Below are positions 38,695-47,351 of a stretch of 64,000 nucleotides of DNA, in pieces. Under the pieces are notes generated by a model. The model was not told the DNA's origin and did not search any database. It saw nothing but the letters and a program-made list of their open reading frames with translations. The DNA comes from Verrucomicrobiota bacterium (GTDB lineage Bacteria; Verrucomicrobiota; Verrucomicrobiia; Opitutales; Opitutaceae): contig VHCJ01000002.1 in assembly GCA_016871755.1 (NCBI GenBank), positions 168,190 to 232,189 of the forward strand, read 5' to 3'. Each line of letters begins with the position of its first letter. Positions within the stretch are counted from its first letter, which is position 1. The position numbers and the translations under genes are program-made.

Positions 38695-39034
38695 GTCTCC
38701 AGAAGGAAGCGCGACCGCCCCGGACTCAAGGTCCGCCTTGAACGGGGGCGCCCCGTTGGGCGCAGCTGCGGCGCTCGGCAAGACGGCGCGGGAGGTCCCC
38801 GGTGTTGACCGGTGACCCGCACCGCATCACACCGACCCCGCCGGGATTCGTTCGGGAAACCGATCGAAACGTCCCAGCGACCGGCTTTCCCGACAAAATC
38901 GACCTGCATGCATTTGCAGGAAAGGGAGATCTGCACTCACGCAATTCGATCGCGTTGTTTGGTCGCTCGGACGAAAAAAAACCGGTCGTGCGATACCGAA
39001 GCGAGGCTCCCGGCGTCTTACTTGCACCCTCGCC
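38695..39034. other. 340 bp divergent intergenic region before the secretion operon
   Basis: No gene is supported here. The region must contain promoters for the helicase-dinB unit (leftward) and the secretion operon (rightward). An inverted repeat CCTGCA-N6-TGCAGG at 38903-38920, with TGCATGCA nested in it, is a possible operator. A run of eight A at 38973-38981 lies nearby. I found no convincing -35/-10 pair. Confidence 0.4.
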
Positions 39035-39622
39035 ATGAATGTCCTTCGGCTGCGCACGTTCGCGTTCTCTTTCCTCGGGCTTGGCCTCGCGGCCGCAGCC
39101 CTGTCCGGTACCACGGCTCGAGCCCAGACCCCGGCTGCCACGGAGTCGGCGCCCGGCGGAGAGCGCCGGGAGCGCCGGTGGCCGAACGCGGCGGAGATGC
39201 GCGAGCGCATGTCGGCCGCGCTGCGGGAGCAGTTCCAGGTCGAGGATGACGAGGAGTGGCGGCTGATTTTCGAGCGAATCGAACGGGTGTCGGAACTGAG
39301 GCGGGCCGCCGGAGCCGGCGGGCCGATCGGCGGCGCCATGGCCTTCCAGGCGGCGCGGACCGCTGGAGCCGGCGGCGAGGATGGCCCGGGGGTCGGAGGG
39401 CGGCGCGGCCCCATGGCGGGCCTCACGAGCCCGGAGACCGAGTCGCTGGCCGCCGCCCTGCTTGCGAACGCGCCCGAGGCCGAAATCCGCTCACGCTTGG
39501 AACGGCTGCGCACCGCCCGCAAGGCCAACGAGGTGAAGCTCGCCGCCGCCCAGGAGGAACTGCGTTCGGTCCTCAACCTGCGGCAGGAGGCCATTTCGGT
39601 GACCATCGGACTCCTGCCCTGA
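39035..39622 (+). CDS. Secreted hypothetical protein, first gene of the secretion operon
   Basis: The 195-residue protein has a signal peptide, with a hydrophobic stretch SFLGLGLAAAALSG and likely cleavage after ARA near residue 30. The mature part is charged and helical (AEMRERMSAALREQFQVEDD, RLIFERIERVSELRRAAGA), with a Gly/Ala-rich middle and a C-terminal coiled-coil-like helix with ARKANEVKLAAAQEELRSVL. I do not recognise a family. It is 9 bp before gspE and must be co-transcribed with it, so a periplasmic accessory or chaperone role in secretion is possible. Confidence 0.75.
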   Translation: MNVLRLRTFAFSFLGLGLAAAALSGTTARAQTPAATESAPGGERRERRWPNAAEMRERMSAALREQFQVEDDEEWRLIFERIERVSELRRAAGAGGPIGGAMAFQAARTAGAGGEDGPGVGGRRGPMAGLTSPETESLAAALLANAPEAEIRSRLERLRTARKANEVKLAAAQEELRSVLNLRQEAISVTIGLLP

Positions 39623-39631
39623 GGCCGCCGC

Positions 39632-41350
39632 ATGCCCTCCGCGCCCGCCACCGCGCCACTCCCTGAGGCGTTGACGCGCCTCATCGCGCAGCAGCAACTC
39701 ACCGCCTCCGACGCGCATCGCTTCGTGACCGAGTCCGGTCGCGCCGGGCCGGCATCCGCCGACGAGGCCGCAGTCCTCCGCTGGCTCGCCACCGAGTACG
39801 GGCTGGCCTTCAACGATCTGGCGGCGATCTCCCCGGAGCGGGACCTGCTGGGGTCCTTCCCGGCCCGGCTCCTCGTCCGCGACGAACTCCTGCCGCTGGG
39901 CCGCCTGCCCGACGGCAGCGTGGAGGTCGCAACGTGCCGACTCTTCGCGACCGCCGGACTCGACGGTCTACGCGCCGCGACCGGACTCCGGCTCCGCCCG
40001 GTGGTCGCTCCCGGCGAGGCCCTCCGCCGCGAACTCAAGGAGCGGCTGGGCGTCGGTGCCGACACGCTTGGCGTCCTCGGCGCCGAGGCCGGACTGGAGG
40101 TCGTGGAGCAGGAAGGTTCCGAGGATGCCGACCTGGACGGTGCCGCCGAGGACGCGTCGATCATCCGCTTCGTCAATCAGGTCCTGCGGGACGCGATCGA
40201 ACTGCGCGCCTCCGACATCCATCTGGAGCCCTTCGAGAGCGAGCTGCGCATCCGGTACCGCATTGACGGCGTGCTGCAGGACGTGCCCGTGCCGGCGCAG
40301 ATCAAGCGCTTCCAGCCGGCGATCGTCGCCCGGGTGAAGATCCTCAGCCACCTCAACATCGCCGAGAAGCGACTGCCCCAGGACGGGCGCATCAAAGTCC
40401 GCATCGATGATGCCGAGGTCGACATCCGTGTCTCCGTGATCCCGATGCTCCACGGCGAGGCGGTCGTGCTGCGCCTGCTGCGGCAGAACGCCGCCCTGCG
40501 CGGGGTGGCCGAGTTGGGTCTGGGCGCCCGGGAACTCGCCGCGCTGCGCCGGGTCCTCCAACTCCCGCACGGGATCGTGCTCGTGACCGGCCCCACCGGC
40601 AGCGGCAAGACGTCCACCCTCTACACCGCGCTGCAGGAGATCAACGACGCGGAGCGGAAGATCATCACCATCGAGGACCCGATTGAGTACCAGCTCCGCG
40701 GGATCAATCAGATTCAGGTCTCGGAAAAGTCGGGCCTCACCTTCGCGCGCGGCCTGCGCTCGATCCTGCGACACGACCCCGACGTCATCCTGATCGGCGA
40801 GATTCGCGACGCGGAGACCGCCCAGATCGCCGTCCAGGCCTCGCTCACCGGCCACCTCGTCTTCTCCACCCTCCACACCAACGACGCCCCCGGCGCGATC
40901 ACGCGCCTCGTCGACATGGGGATCGAGCCCTACCTCGTCGCCTCCGCCATCGAGGCCGTGCTCGCCCAGCGCCTGGTCCGCGTGCTCTGCCCGCACTGCC
41001 GGGCTGTTGACGATTCCCCCACCTGCCACGCCCTGCGTTCCCGGCTCGGGATCAATCCCCGCGCGGTCGTCCACCGCGCCGTGGGCTGCCGCGAGTGCCG
41101 GCAGACCGGCTACCATGGGCGCCGGGCGATCTTCGAGTGGATGGACACCAGCGCGGAAATCCGCGAACTCATCCTCCGCTCCGCCTCCACGGATGCCCTG
41201 CGGGAGGCCGCCGCCCGCGCGGGGCTGCGCACGCTCGCCGACGATGGGCGACGCCTCGTCGAGGAGGGCGTCACCTCCCTCGACGAAGTGCTGAGCGTCA
41301 CGTCGATCGGCGACGCCGCTGATCGTCCGGCCAGTGAAACGCCCCGCTGA
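39632..41350 (+). CDS. gspE: Type II secretion ATPase GspE
   Basis: The 572-residue protein has the N1E-like region (1-165), then the secretion ATPase core. Motifs are RASDIHLEPFESELRIRYR, Walker A VTGPTGSGKTSTLYT, the Asp box TIEDPIEYQL, Walker B VILIGEIRDAETAQIA, and the His box VFSTLHTNDAPGAI. The tetracysteine metal-binding element reads VLCPHCRAV and VGCRECRQTG. It powers pseudopilus assembly at the inner membrane. Its stop overlaps the gspF start by one base (TGATG). Confidence 0.95.
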   Translation: MPSAPATAPLPEALTRLIAQQQLTASDAHRFVTESGRAGPASADEAAVLRWLATEYGLAFNDLAAISPERDLLGSFPARLLVRDELLPLGRLPDGSVEVATCRLFATAGLDGLRAATGLRLRPVVAPGEALRRELKERLGVGADTLGVLGAEAGLEVVEQEGSEDADLDGAAEDASIIRFVNQVLRDAIELRASDIHLEPFESELRIRYRIDGVLQDVPVPAQIKRFQPAIVARVKILSHLNIAEKRLPQDGRIKVRIDDAEVDIRVSVIPMLHGEAVVLRLLRQNAALRGVAELGLGARELAALRRVLQLPHGIVLVTGPTGSGKTSTLYTALQEINDAERKIITIEDPIEYQLRGINQIQVSEKSGLTFARGLRSILRHDPDVILIGEIRDAETAQIAVQASLTGHLVFSTLHTNDAPGAITRLVDMGIEPYLVASAIEAVLAQRLVRVLCPHCRAVDDSPTCHALRSRLGINPRAVVHRAVGCRECRQTGYHGRRAIFEWMDTSAEIRELILRSASTDALREAAARAGLRTLADDGRRLVEEGVTSLDEVLSVTSIGDAADRPASETPR

Positions 41351-42588
41351 TGCCTGACTTCGCCTACAAGGCCATTGCGCCCGGAGGAGCGCTGACCGAA
41401 GGCCAGCTGTCGGCCCCCGGCCGCGCGCAGGCCCTGCGCGAACTCGAGGCGCGCGGGCTGCGGCCGGTGCGCGTCGATGACCGCACGGCCGAGCCCCGCC
41501 GCGCCGCCGCCGACTCCGACGGCGGACAGGCCTGGTTCATCCGCCGCCCGCGGGTGACGCCCGCGATGCTGGAGGCTTTCACGCGCCTGCTCTCCAGCCT
41601 GCTCGCGGCCGGCGTCCCGTTCAGCCGGGCGCTCCGGATCCTGCAGCGCGAGGCCACCGCGCCGGCGGCGAAAGCGAAATGGCGGGAATTGCACGACCAT
41701 GTGGTCGATGGACTGCCGCTGTCGGCCGCGATGGCACGTTCACCCGAGACGTTTCCGCGGGTCTATGTCGCGATGGTGGAGGCGGGTGAGGCCGGTGGCT
41801 TCCTCGACGCGGTTCTCGCCCAGATCGCCGACTTCCAGGCCCGGGAAAAGGAGCTGAAGGCAAAGGTCACCGCAGCCATGGTCTACCCGGCGGTCCTGCT
41901 CGTGCTGGCGGTGGCGGTGATCGTGTTTCTGCTCGTCTTCTTCATCCCGCGTTTCCAGCTGGTCTTTCAAGGGTTCAACGCCGAGTTGCCGGTCCTCACG
42001 CAGATGATCGTCGCCGTGAGCCACCTCCTGCGCCAGGCCGGCCTCCCGCTGCTCGCCGCCGCCGCGGTCGGCGGCTACCTGCTGCGTCGCTGGCTCCGCA
42101 GCGAGCCGGGACGGCGGGCCGCCGACCGGATCATTCTCCGCCTTCCGGTCATCGGCTCCCTGGTCGCCCAGTACGCAATGGCCCGCTTCTGCCGCACGCT
42201 CGGCACCCTCCTGGCCGCGGGCGTGCCACTCATCAGCGCGCTGGGCGTGGCCCGGCGGTCGCTCGGCAACCAGGTGCTCGTCGACGCCGTGGGCGACTCG
42301 ATCGAGCGGGTGCGACGCGGCGAGCCGCTCGGGCTCAGCCTCGCTGCGCAGCGTCAGCTCTTTCCCGGCGCGGTGGTCGAGATGATCTCCGTCGGCGAGG
42401 AGTCCGGGCGCCTCGACCGGGAACTGGTGCGTCTCGCCGCCACCACGGAGAGCGAACTCGACCAGCGCCTGAAGACCACGGTCGCCCTCGCCGAGCCGCT
42501 GCTGCTCTTCCTCATCGCCGCCGTCGTGGGCCTGATCTTCATCGGCATGCTCATCCCGATCTTTTCCCTGCAAGACCACATCCGCTGA
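41350..42588 (+). CDS. gspF: Type II secretion inner-membrane platform protein GspF
   Basis: The 412-residue protein has an N-terminal region FAYKAIAPGGALTEGQLSA and two homologous T2SSF domains, the first beginning FTRLLSSLLAAGVPFSRALR and the second beginning FCRTLGTLLAAGVPLISAL. Three membrane segments are visible: VYPAVLLVLAVAVIVFLLVFF, a second near PLLAAAAVGGYLL, and a C-terminal LLFLIAAVVGLIFIGMLI. It forms the membrane platform on which GspE acts. Confidence 0.95.
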   Translation: MPDFAYKAIAPGGALTEGQLSAPGRAQALRELEARGLRPVRVDDRTAEPRRAAADSDGGQAWFIRRPRVTPAMLEAFTRLLSSLLAAGVPFSRALRILQREATAPAAKAKWRELHDHVVDGLPLSAAMARSPETFPRVYVAMVEAGEAGGFLDAVLAQIADFQAREKELKAKVTAAMVYPAVLLVLAVAVIVFLLVFFIPRFQLVFQGFNAELPVLTQMIVAVSHLLRQAGLPLLAAAAVGGYLLRRWLRSEPGRRAADRIILRLPVIGSLVAQYAMARFCRTLGTLLAAGVPLISALGVARRSLGNQVLVDAVGDSIERVRRGEPLGLSLAAQRQLFPGAVVEMISVGEESGRLDRELVRLAATTESELDQRLKTTVALAEPLLLFLIAAVVGLIFIGMLIPIFSLQDHIR

Positions 42589-42603
42589 CCCCGTCCCTCA
42601 CCC

Positions 42604-43050
42604 ATGCACCGTCCCGTCCGACACTCCCTTCGCGCCCGCTCCCGCGGCTTTACGCTCGTCGAGTTGCTGCTCGTGCTCGTGATCCTCGGCACGCTCGCCG
42701 CGCTCGTGCTGCCGAAGTTCACCGGCCGCACCGAACAGGCCCGGATCACCGCCGCCCAGACGCAGATCGCCACGTTCGGCACCGCGCTCGACGCCTTCGA
42801 GATCGACACCGGCGGCTACCCGAGCGGCCGCGCCGGCCTCCAGAGCCTCGTCATCGCCCCGGGTGACGTGCAGGGCTGGCGCGGACCCTACCTCAAGAGC
42901 GACATCCCGCTCGATCCTTGGGGCCGCGCTTACAGCTACGAATTCCCGGGTCGGCTGAACCCGGCCGGCTACGATCTCCGTTCCTCCGGACCGGATGGCC
43001 AGCCGAACACGGCGGATGACATCGTCAACGGCACATCCTCCTCCCGCTGA
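42604..43050 (+). CDS. gspG: Major pseudopilin GspG
   Basis: The 148-residue precursor has a type IV prepilin signal RSRGFTLVELLLVLVILG, cleaved after Gly with Phe at +1 and Glu at +5. The globular part matches GspG: GTALDAFEIDTGGYPSG, GPYLKSDIPLDPWGRAYSYEF (two segments) and the C-terminal calcium-binding loop SSGPDGQPNTADDI. It is the main subunit of the secretion pseudopilus. Its end overlaps the start of the next pseudopilin gene. Confidence 0.95.
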   Translation: MHRPVRHSLRARSRGFTLVELLLVLVILGTLAALVLPKFTGRTEQARITAAQTQIATFGTALDAFEIDTGGYPSGRAGLQSLVIAPGDVQGWRGPYLKSDIPLDPWGRAYSYEFPGRLNPAGYDLRSSGPDGQPNTADDIVNGTSSSR

Positions 43051-43582
43051 GCCGCCGTCCCGGCGGGCGTTCACGCTCGTCGAGCTGCTCCTCGTGCTCG
43101 CCCTGCTCGCGATCGGCGCGAGTCTGTCCGCGCCGCGCCTCGCGACGTTCTTCCGCGGTCGCACCCTCGAGAACGAGGCGCGGCGCCTGCTGTCGCTGAC
43201 GCACCTCGGGGCGGCCCGCGCCGCCTCCGAGGGAAAGCCGGTCTCCCTGTGGCTCGATGCGTCGTCCGGCCGCTACGGGCTTTCCCTGGTCGGCGCCGCA
43301 CCGGGGACCGATCCCCGCGCCCACGTGTTCAGCCTCGACGCCGACCTCGCGCTGGAGGCGTCGCCTGATCGGCGCGAACCGACCCACGCTGATCCCACGT
43401 TCCTCGCCAGCCCGCCAAACGCCACTCCCAACATCCGCTTCGAGCCGGATGGAACGATCGAGCCCGGGAGCCTCCTGCGGGTGACGCTGCGTCAGCGCGA
43501 TGACACGGCGATCGATCTCGTCCTCACCGCGGATGGACTCCGCTACGAACTCCTGCGCCACGATGCCCGCCCGCGCTCCTGA
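43016..43582 (+). CDS. gspH: Minor pseudopilin GspH
   Basis: The start MTSSTAHPPPAEPPSRRAF gives 188 residues; an ATG 21 bp earlier is also in frame. The gene overlaps gspG by about 35 bp. The prepilin motif is RRAFTLVELLLVLALLAIG, with Ala and not Gly at the -1 position of the cleavage site. The GspH/FimT-like body has the stretch ENEARRLLSLTHLGAARAA and GRYGLSLVG. It is a minor component of the pseudopilus. Confidence 0.85.
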   Translation: MTSSTAHPPPAEPPSRRAFTLVELLLVLALLAIGASLSAPRLATFFRGRTLENEARRLLSLTHLGAARAASEGKPVSLWLDASSGRYGLSLVGAAPGTDPRAHVFSLDADLALEASPDRREPTHADPTFLASPPNATPNIRFEPDGTIEPGSLLRVTLRQRDDTAIDLVLTADGLRYELLRHDARPRS

Positions 43583-43982
43583 CTCCCACCGGCGCGGCTT
43601 CACCCTCGCCGAGGTTCTCGCCGCACTCGCCCTGCTCGCCATCGTGGTCCCGGTCGCGCTCGAGGGTGTCAGCGTGGCCAGCCGCGCGGGCATGGTCGGG
43701 CAGCGGCAGGCCGCTGCCGCGCGGGTTGCCGAGCGCGTGCTCGGGGAATACGTCAGCACCGGCCGCACGGAGAACGGGTCGGATCGCGGAACGTCGCGCG
43801 AGGACGGCGTCGGCTATGCCTGGCGGCTCGAACGCACGCCGTGGGCCGCGGATCCGCTGGAGGAAGTGACCGTGCAGGTCACCTTCGAAGTCCAAGACCA
43901 GTCCCGCATCCTGTCGCTGAGCACGATCCTCGATCCCACCCGCCAGCCGGGCGAGGCGTCTGAAACCACTCCGGAAGCATGA
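43563..43982 (+). CDS. gspI: Minor pseudopilin GspI
   Basis: The start MPARAPDSHRRGFTLAEVL lies 20 bp inside gspH and gives 139 residues. The cleavage motif RRGFTLAEVLAALALLAIV is canonical. The body shows ASRAGMVGQRQAAAARVAERV and VGYAWRLERTPW, matching GspI-like proteins. It would form the tip complex with GspJ and GspK. Its stop overlaps the gspJ start (ATGA). Confidence 0.87.
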   Translation: MPARAPDSHRRGFTLAEVLAALALLAIVVPVALEGVSVASRAGMVGQRQAAAARVAERVLGEYVSTGRTENGSDRGTSREDGVGYAWRLERTPWAADPLEEVTVQVTFEVQDQSRILSLSTILDPTRQPGEASETTPEA

Positions 43983-44659
43983 AGGCCGCCCGCTTCCTGA
44001 CGTCCCCCGCGCCGGCGCACGGCTTCACGCTGCTGGAGGTGATTCTCGCGCTTGGCCTCGGTGCCATCGTGATCGTGGCGGCGCAGGCCGCGTTCGGCAG
44101 TGCGCTCCGGCTGCAGCTCCGGGCACAGGAACGCAGCGATGCTGAGCTGGCCACCCACCGTGCGCTGCAGATCGTGCGCGAGGATCTGGCCGGCATGCTC
44201 CCCCGCGGGGGACGTTTTTCCGGCGAGCTGCAGACCGCGGCGGGCTCTGAAATCGCGCCCACCGCCGGGTCCATGGCCGTCGGCCCGGACTTCGTTTGCA
44301 CCTCGGGTCGCGTGGACCCGTGGTCGCCCTTTGGCGACGTTCAGCGCGTCAGTTACCGGCTCGTCCCTAGCGAGACGTCCGCCCGCGACGGCTTTACCCT
44401 CGTGCGGACCGTCTCGCGCAATCTCCTGCCCCTGACGGAGGCGGAGACGGAGACGCAGAACCTTCTCGAGGACGTCACGGCGGTGCTCTTCGAATTCCAT
44501 GACGGCTACGGTTGGGTCTCCGACTGGGACTCCGCGGCGGCGCGGGCGCTGCCGCTCGCCATCCGCCTCACGCTGGAGCGCCGGGCGGCCGGGGACGGCA
44601 CCCCGGCGGACCCCATCACCTTGGTCGTGCCCATCGCGGTGGGACAGACGAGCCCATGA
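43979..44659 (+). CDS. gspJ: Minor pseudopilin GspJ
   Basis: The 226-residue precursor has the cleavage motif AHGFTLLEVILALGLGAIV. The body matches GspJ, with HRALQIVREDLAGMLPRGG, a VSYRLVPSETSARDGFTLVR segment in place of the usual VxYxL, and the C-terminal LEDVTAVLFEFHDGYGW. It shares 4 bp overlaps with gspI and with gspK. Confidence 0.88.
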   Translation: MKAARFLTSPAPAHGFTLLEVILALGLGAIVIVAAQAAFGSALRLQLRAQERSDAELATHRALQIVREDLAGMLPRGGRFSGELQTAAGSEIAPTAGSMAVGPDFVCTSGRVDPWSPFGDVQRVSYRLVPSETSARDGFTLVRTVSRNLLPLTEAETETQNLLEDVTAVLFEFHDGYGWVSDWDSAAARALPLAIRLTLERRAAGDGTPADPITLVVPIAVGQTSP

Positions 44660-45996
44660 ACTCGCGCCCGCCTCCTCGCCGAACGGATCCGCGCCGTGCA
44701 TCGGTGCTCGTGATCGTCCTCTGGAAGTGCTTCGGGCTGGCCGCGCTCGCACTCACGTTCGCCCATGCGATGGGCCTGGAGCTGCGCTCCGCGGCGGCAC
44801 GATCCGGGAACGCCGCCGCCCGCGCGGCGGCCGAGGGCGGCATGCGCTACGCCGCGTGGGTGCTGACCCAGCAGGCGACGGCCGGGCAGGTGCCGCGCGA
44901 CACCGACTACGAAGCGGAGGCCCTTCCCGTCGGCGAAGCGACCTTCTGGCTCATCGGCCGCGACCCCGATGCCGACGCACCCGACACTCCCTTCTACGGC
45001 CTGATCGACGAAGCATCGAAGCTCAACCTCAACACGGCGTCGCAGGCGATGCTGGAGGCCCTGCCGAACATGACGCCGGACTTCGCGGCGGCGATCCTCG
45101 ACTGGAGGGACAGCGACGCGGAGCCGCGGCCGCAGGGAGCGGAGGACGAGACCTATTCCCGCCTGACCCCCGCACGACGGGCGAAGAACGGTCCCTTCGA
45201 AACCGTGGAGGAACTGCGCCTCGTGCACGGGGCCACGCTCGAGTTGCTGTATGGCGAGGACACCAACCTGAACGGCATCCTCGATCCGAACGAGGACGAC
45301 GGAGATCTCTCGCCGCCCCATGACGACGGGAACGGCGTCCTCCGGCGCGGGCTGATCGATTACCTCACGGTCCACAGCGCCCAGCCGAATCGCCGGAGCG
45401 ATGGCTCACGGCGGATCGACGTGACCGCCAACGCGACGCGACCGCGCCTCTTCCAGCTCCTGAATCAGCGCCTCGGCGAAGCGAGGGCCGCCGAAATCAT
45501 CCGGACGATCGAAGGCCGACCGCTCACCAGCGTCGCCGAATTGCTGGTCCGCGCCCGGCTTTCCCCGGCCGAGTTCGCGCGGGTGCAGACCGACCTCGCC
45601 AACGCGGGTACGGCCACGACCCGCGGCCTCGTGAACGTCAACACCGCCCCGGAGGCCGTGCTGGCCTGCCTCCCCGGCATCGGCTCTGACGGGGCTCGCC
45701 AGATGGTCGCGTACCGACTGGCCCATCCGGACGAACTGACCTCGATTGCCTGGCTCACGCAGGTCCTGCCGCCCGAGGCGATTCTTCAAGCCGGGCCGTC
45801 GATCACCGGCGAGAGCTATCAATTCCTCGCGGACATCGAAGCCGTCGGCCCGCACGGCCAAGGTCGCTGCCGCCTGCGCACGATCTTCGACCTTTCCTCT
45901 GGCACACCCCGAATTGTCCTGCGCCAGGACGTCACCCGGTTCGGCCGCGCCAGCGCCGAGGATCCCGTCACGGTGCGACGCGTCTCCGGTCTCTGA
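44656..45996 (+). CDS. gspK: Tip pseudopilin GspK
   Basis: The start MNSRPPPRRTDPRRASVLV gives 446 residues, within the GspK range. The N-terminal helix RRASVLVIVLWKCFGLAAL lacks Gly at -1 and has no Glu at +5; the latter is normal for GspK. The large tip domain contains helix-hairpin-helix-like LNLNTASQAMLEALPNM and VNVNTAPEAVLACLPGIG. A 12-residue EF-hand-like loop, DTNLNGILDPNE, lies near residue 205. It caps the pseudopilus and may contact the secretin or substrate. Confidence 0.9.
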   Translation: MNSRPPPRRTDPRRASVLVIVLWKCFGLAALALTFAHAMGLELRSAAARSGNAAARAAAEGGMRYAAWVLTQQATAGQVPRDTDYEAEALPVGEATFWLIGRDPDADAPDTPFYGLIDEASKLNLNTASQAMLEALPNMTPDFAAAILDWRDSDAEPRPQGAEDETYSRLTPARRAKNGPFETVEELRLVHGATLELLYGEDTNLNGILDPNEDDGDLSPPHDDGNGVLRRGLIDYLTVHSAQPNRRSDGSRRIDVTANATRPRLFQLLNQRLGEARAAEIIRTIEGRPLTSVAELLVRARLSPAEFARVQTDLANAGTATTRGLVNVNTAPEAVLACLPGIGSDGARQMVAYRLAHPDELTSIAWLTQVLPPEAILQAGPSITGESYQFLADIEAVGPHGQGRCRLRTIFDLSSGTPRIVLRQDVTRFGRASAEDPVTVRRVSGL

Positions 45997-46007
45997 ACTC
46001 ACTCTCC

Positions 46008-47351
46008 ATGCCCTGGTTCCGCCCCTCCCGCCCGCCCGCGTTTCTCGGACTCGTCTTCGAGGACGACACGCTGCTGGCAACGCTGGTCCGCGGCGACCGC
46101 GAGGCCGCCGCGCCGACACTCCGGCTGCCGTGCGCGATCGAGCGGGACGATCCCGGGCTGCTCGGCCGCGCCCTCCGACGCGCGCTCCGGGCGGTGGACT
46201 GGCGCTGGGACCGCTGCGCGGTGGGCCTGCCCGCCGCCTGGTTCCTGACGGCGGGGACGGCGGTGCCGGCTCTCTCGCCCGACGATCTTGACGCCTTCCT
46301 CGCGCTGGAGGCGGAGCGAGTGCTGCCCAGCGATCCGGCGGAGTGGGTGATCGGGCGCTGCGCGTCCGATGAGCCGTCGGGGCGGCGGATCCTGCAGGTC
46401 GCCCTCAGCCGGACGCGGCTGGCCCGCGTCGAAGCCTGCCTGCGCGCGGCGGGCCTGCGGCCGATGTTGATCACGGCGACCCTCGTGGCGGCGGCGGTGG
46501 CGCGGCTGCGGCCCGGCATCGTCGTCCGTCAGGGACCGTCCGGCGGAGCGCTCTGCCTCGCTGCCGCAAGCGGAGTGCTGAGCCTGCGCGCCGTGAGCAC
46601 CTCCGGCGAGGGACTCACGGATCTCGCCCGCGAGGTCCGGATCACGCGGGAGTCGCAAGCCGCCCTCGATCCCGAGACTCCGGTGCAGGTGCTGGCGATA
46701 ATCCCCGGGCCCGCATCCGCCGGGGCGGCGGGCGGCAACCGTCCGCTACCCACCTTTGGTCGAGTCTCAGCGGTGGACGTGCAGACGGACGATGTCCTGC
46801 CGGCTCTCCTGCTCGAGGCCGCCCAGACGAACCCCTCGCGGCTGCCCTCCCTCCGCCCACCGCCGGTCACGCGCTGGTCTGGCCTGCTGCACCGCCCGGG
46901 GTCGCGGCGACTGCGGCTCCTCGCGCTCGGCGGAGCGACTGCCCTGCTCCTGATCGCCGCCGCGTTCGGCTGGCGGGAGATTCAACTCCAGTCCCTGCGT
47001 CGCGAGTGGGCGGCGATCCAGCCCGAGGTGCAGCGCATCGGCGAGGTCCGCGCGCGCCTGCGCGAATTTCGGCCGTGGGATGATCCCTCGCTGCCCAGCC
47101 TCTCCCTGCTCCGGCTCGTGACCGAGGCATTTCCGGAATCCGGTGTCGTCACCGCCCGGTCGGTCGAGATCCGTGCCCCGCAGACGATCACTGTCAGCGG
47201 CACGGCCCGGGAACACGGCGCGCTGCTCGCGACGGTGGATCGCCTGCGCCAGCAGCCCAGCGTGCGCAGCGTCCGCGTCGAGCAGATCCGCGGGCAGAGC
47301 CCGGCCCAGTTCACGTTCGCCGTGGAACTCAACCGTCCTGCCTCTCCATGA
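46008..47351 (+). CDS. gspL: GspL-like protein (PilM-PilN type)
   Basis: The 447-residue protein has an N-terminal actin-like region (1-270, with LGLVFEDDTLLATLVRGD and AVGLPAAWFLTAGTAVPAL), one membrane helix LALGGATALLLIAAAFGW near residue 310, and a periplasmic ferredoxin-like tail with VTARSVEIRAPQTITVSG. This layout is that of GspL, or of PilM joined to PilN. It links GspE to the GspM/GspC partners. Position between gspK and gspM supports the assignment. Confidence 0.82.
   Translation: MPWFRPSRPPAFLGLVFEDDTLLATLVRGDREAAAPTLRLPCAIERDDPGLLGRALRRALRAVDWRWDRCAVGLPAAWFLTAGTAVPALSPDDLDAFLALEAERVLPSDPAEWVIGRCASDEPSGRRILQVALSRTRLARVEACLRAAGLRPMLITATLVAAAVARLRPGIVVRQGPSGGALCLAAASGVLSLRAVSTSGEGLTDLAREVRITRESQAALDPETPVQVLAIIPGPASAGAAGGNRPLPTFGRVSAVDVQTDDVLPALLLEAAQTNPSRLPSLRPPPVTRWSGLLHRPGSRRLRLLALGGATALLLIAAAFGWREIQLQSLRREWAAIQPEVQRIGEVRARLREFRPWDDPSLPSLSLLRLVTEAFPESGVVTARSVEIRAPQTITVSGTAREHGALLATVDRLRQQPSVRSVRVEQIRGQSPAQFTFAVELNRPASP

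Noticed and set aside
35935..38808. A 957-codon open frame opposite the helicase
   Set aside because: The minus-strand helicase has all SF2 motifs in order; the plus-strand frame is an antisense artefact.
38695..38900. SOS box upstream of the helicase-dinB operon
   Set aside because: No TGTTC-N4-GAACA or similar palindrome was found; nearby GTTCG/GAAAC strings do not form a matching pair.
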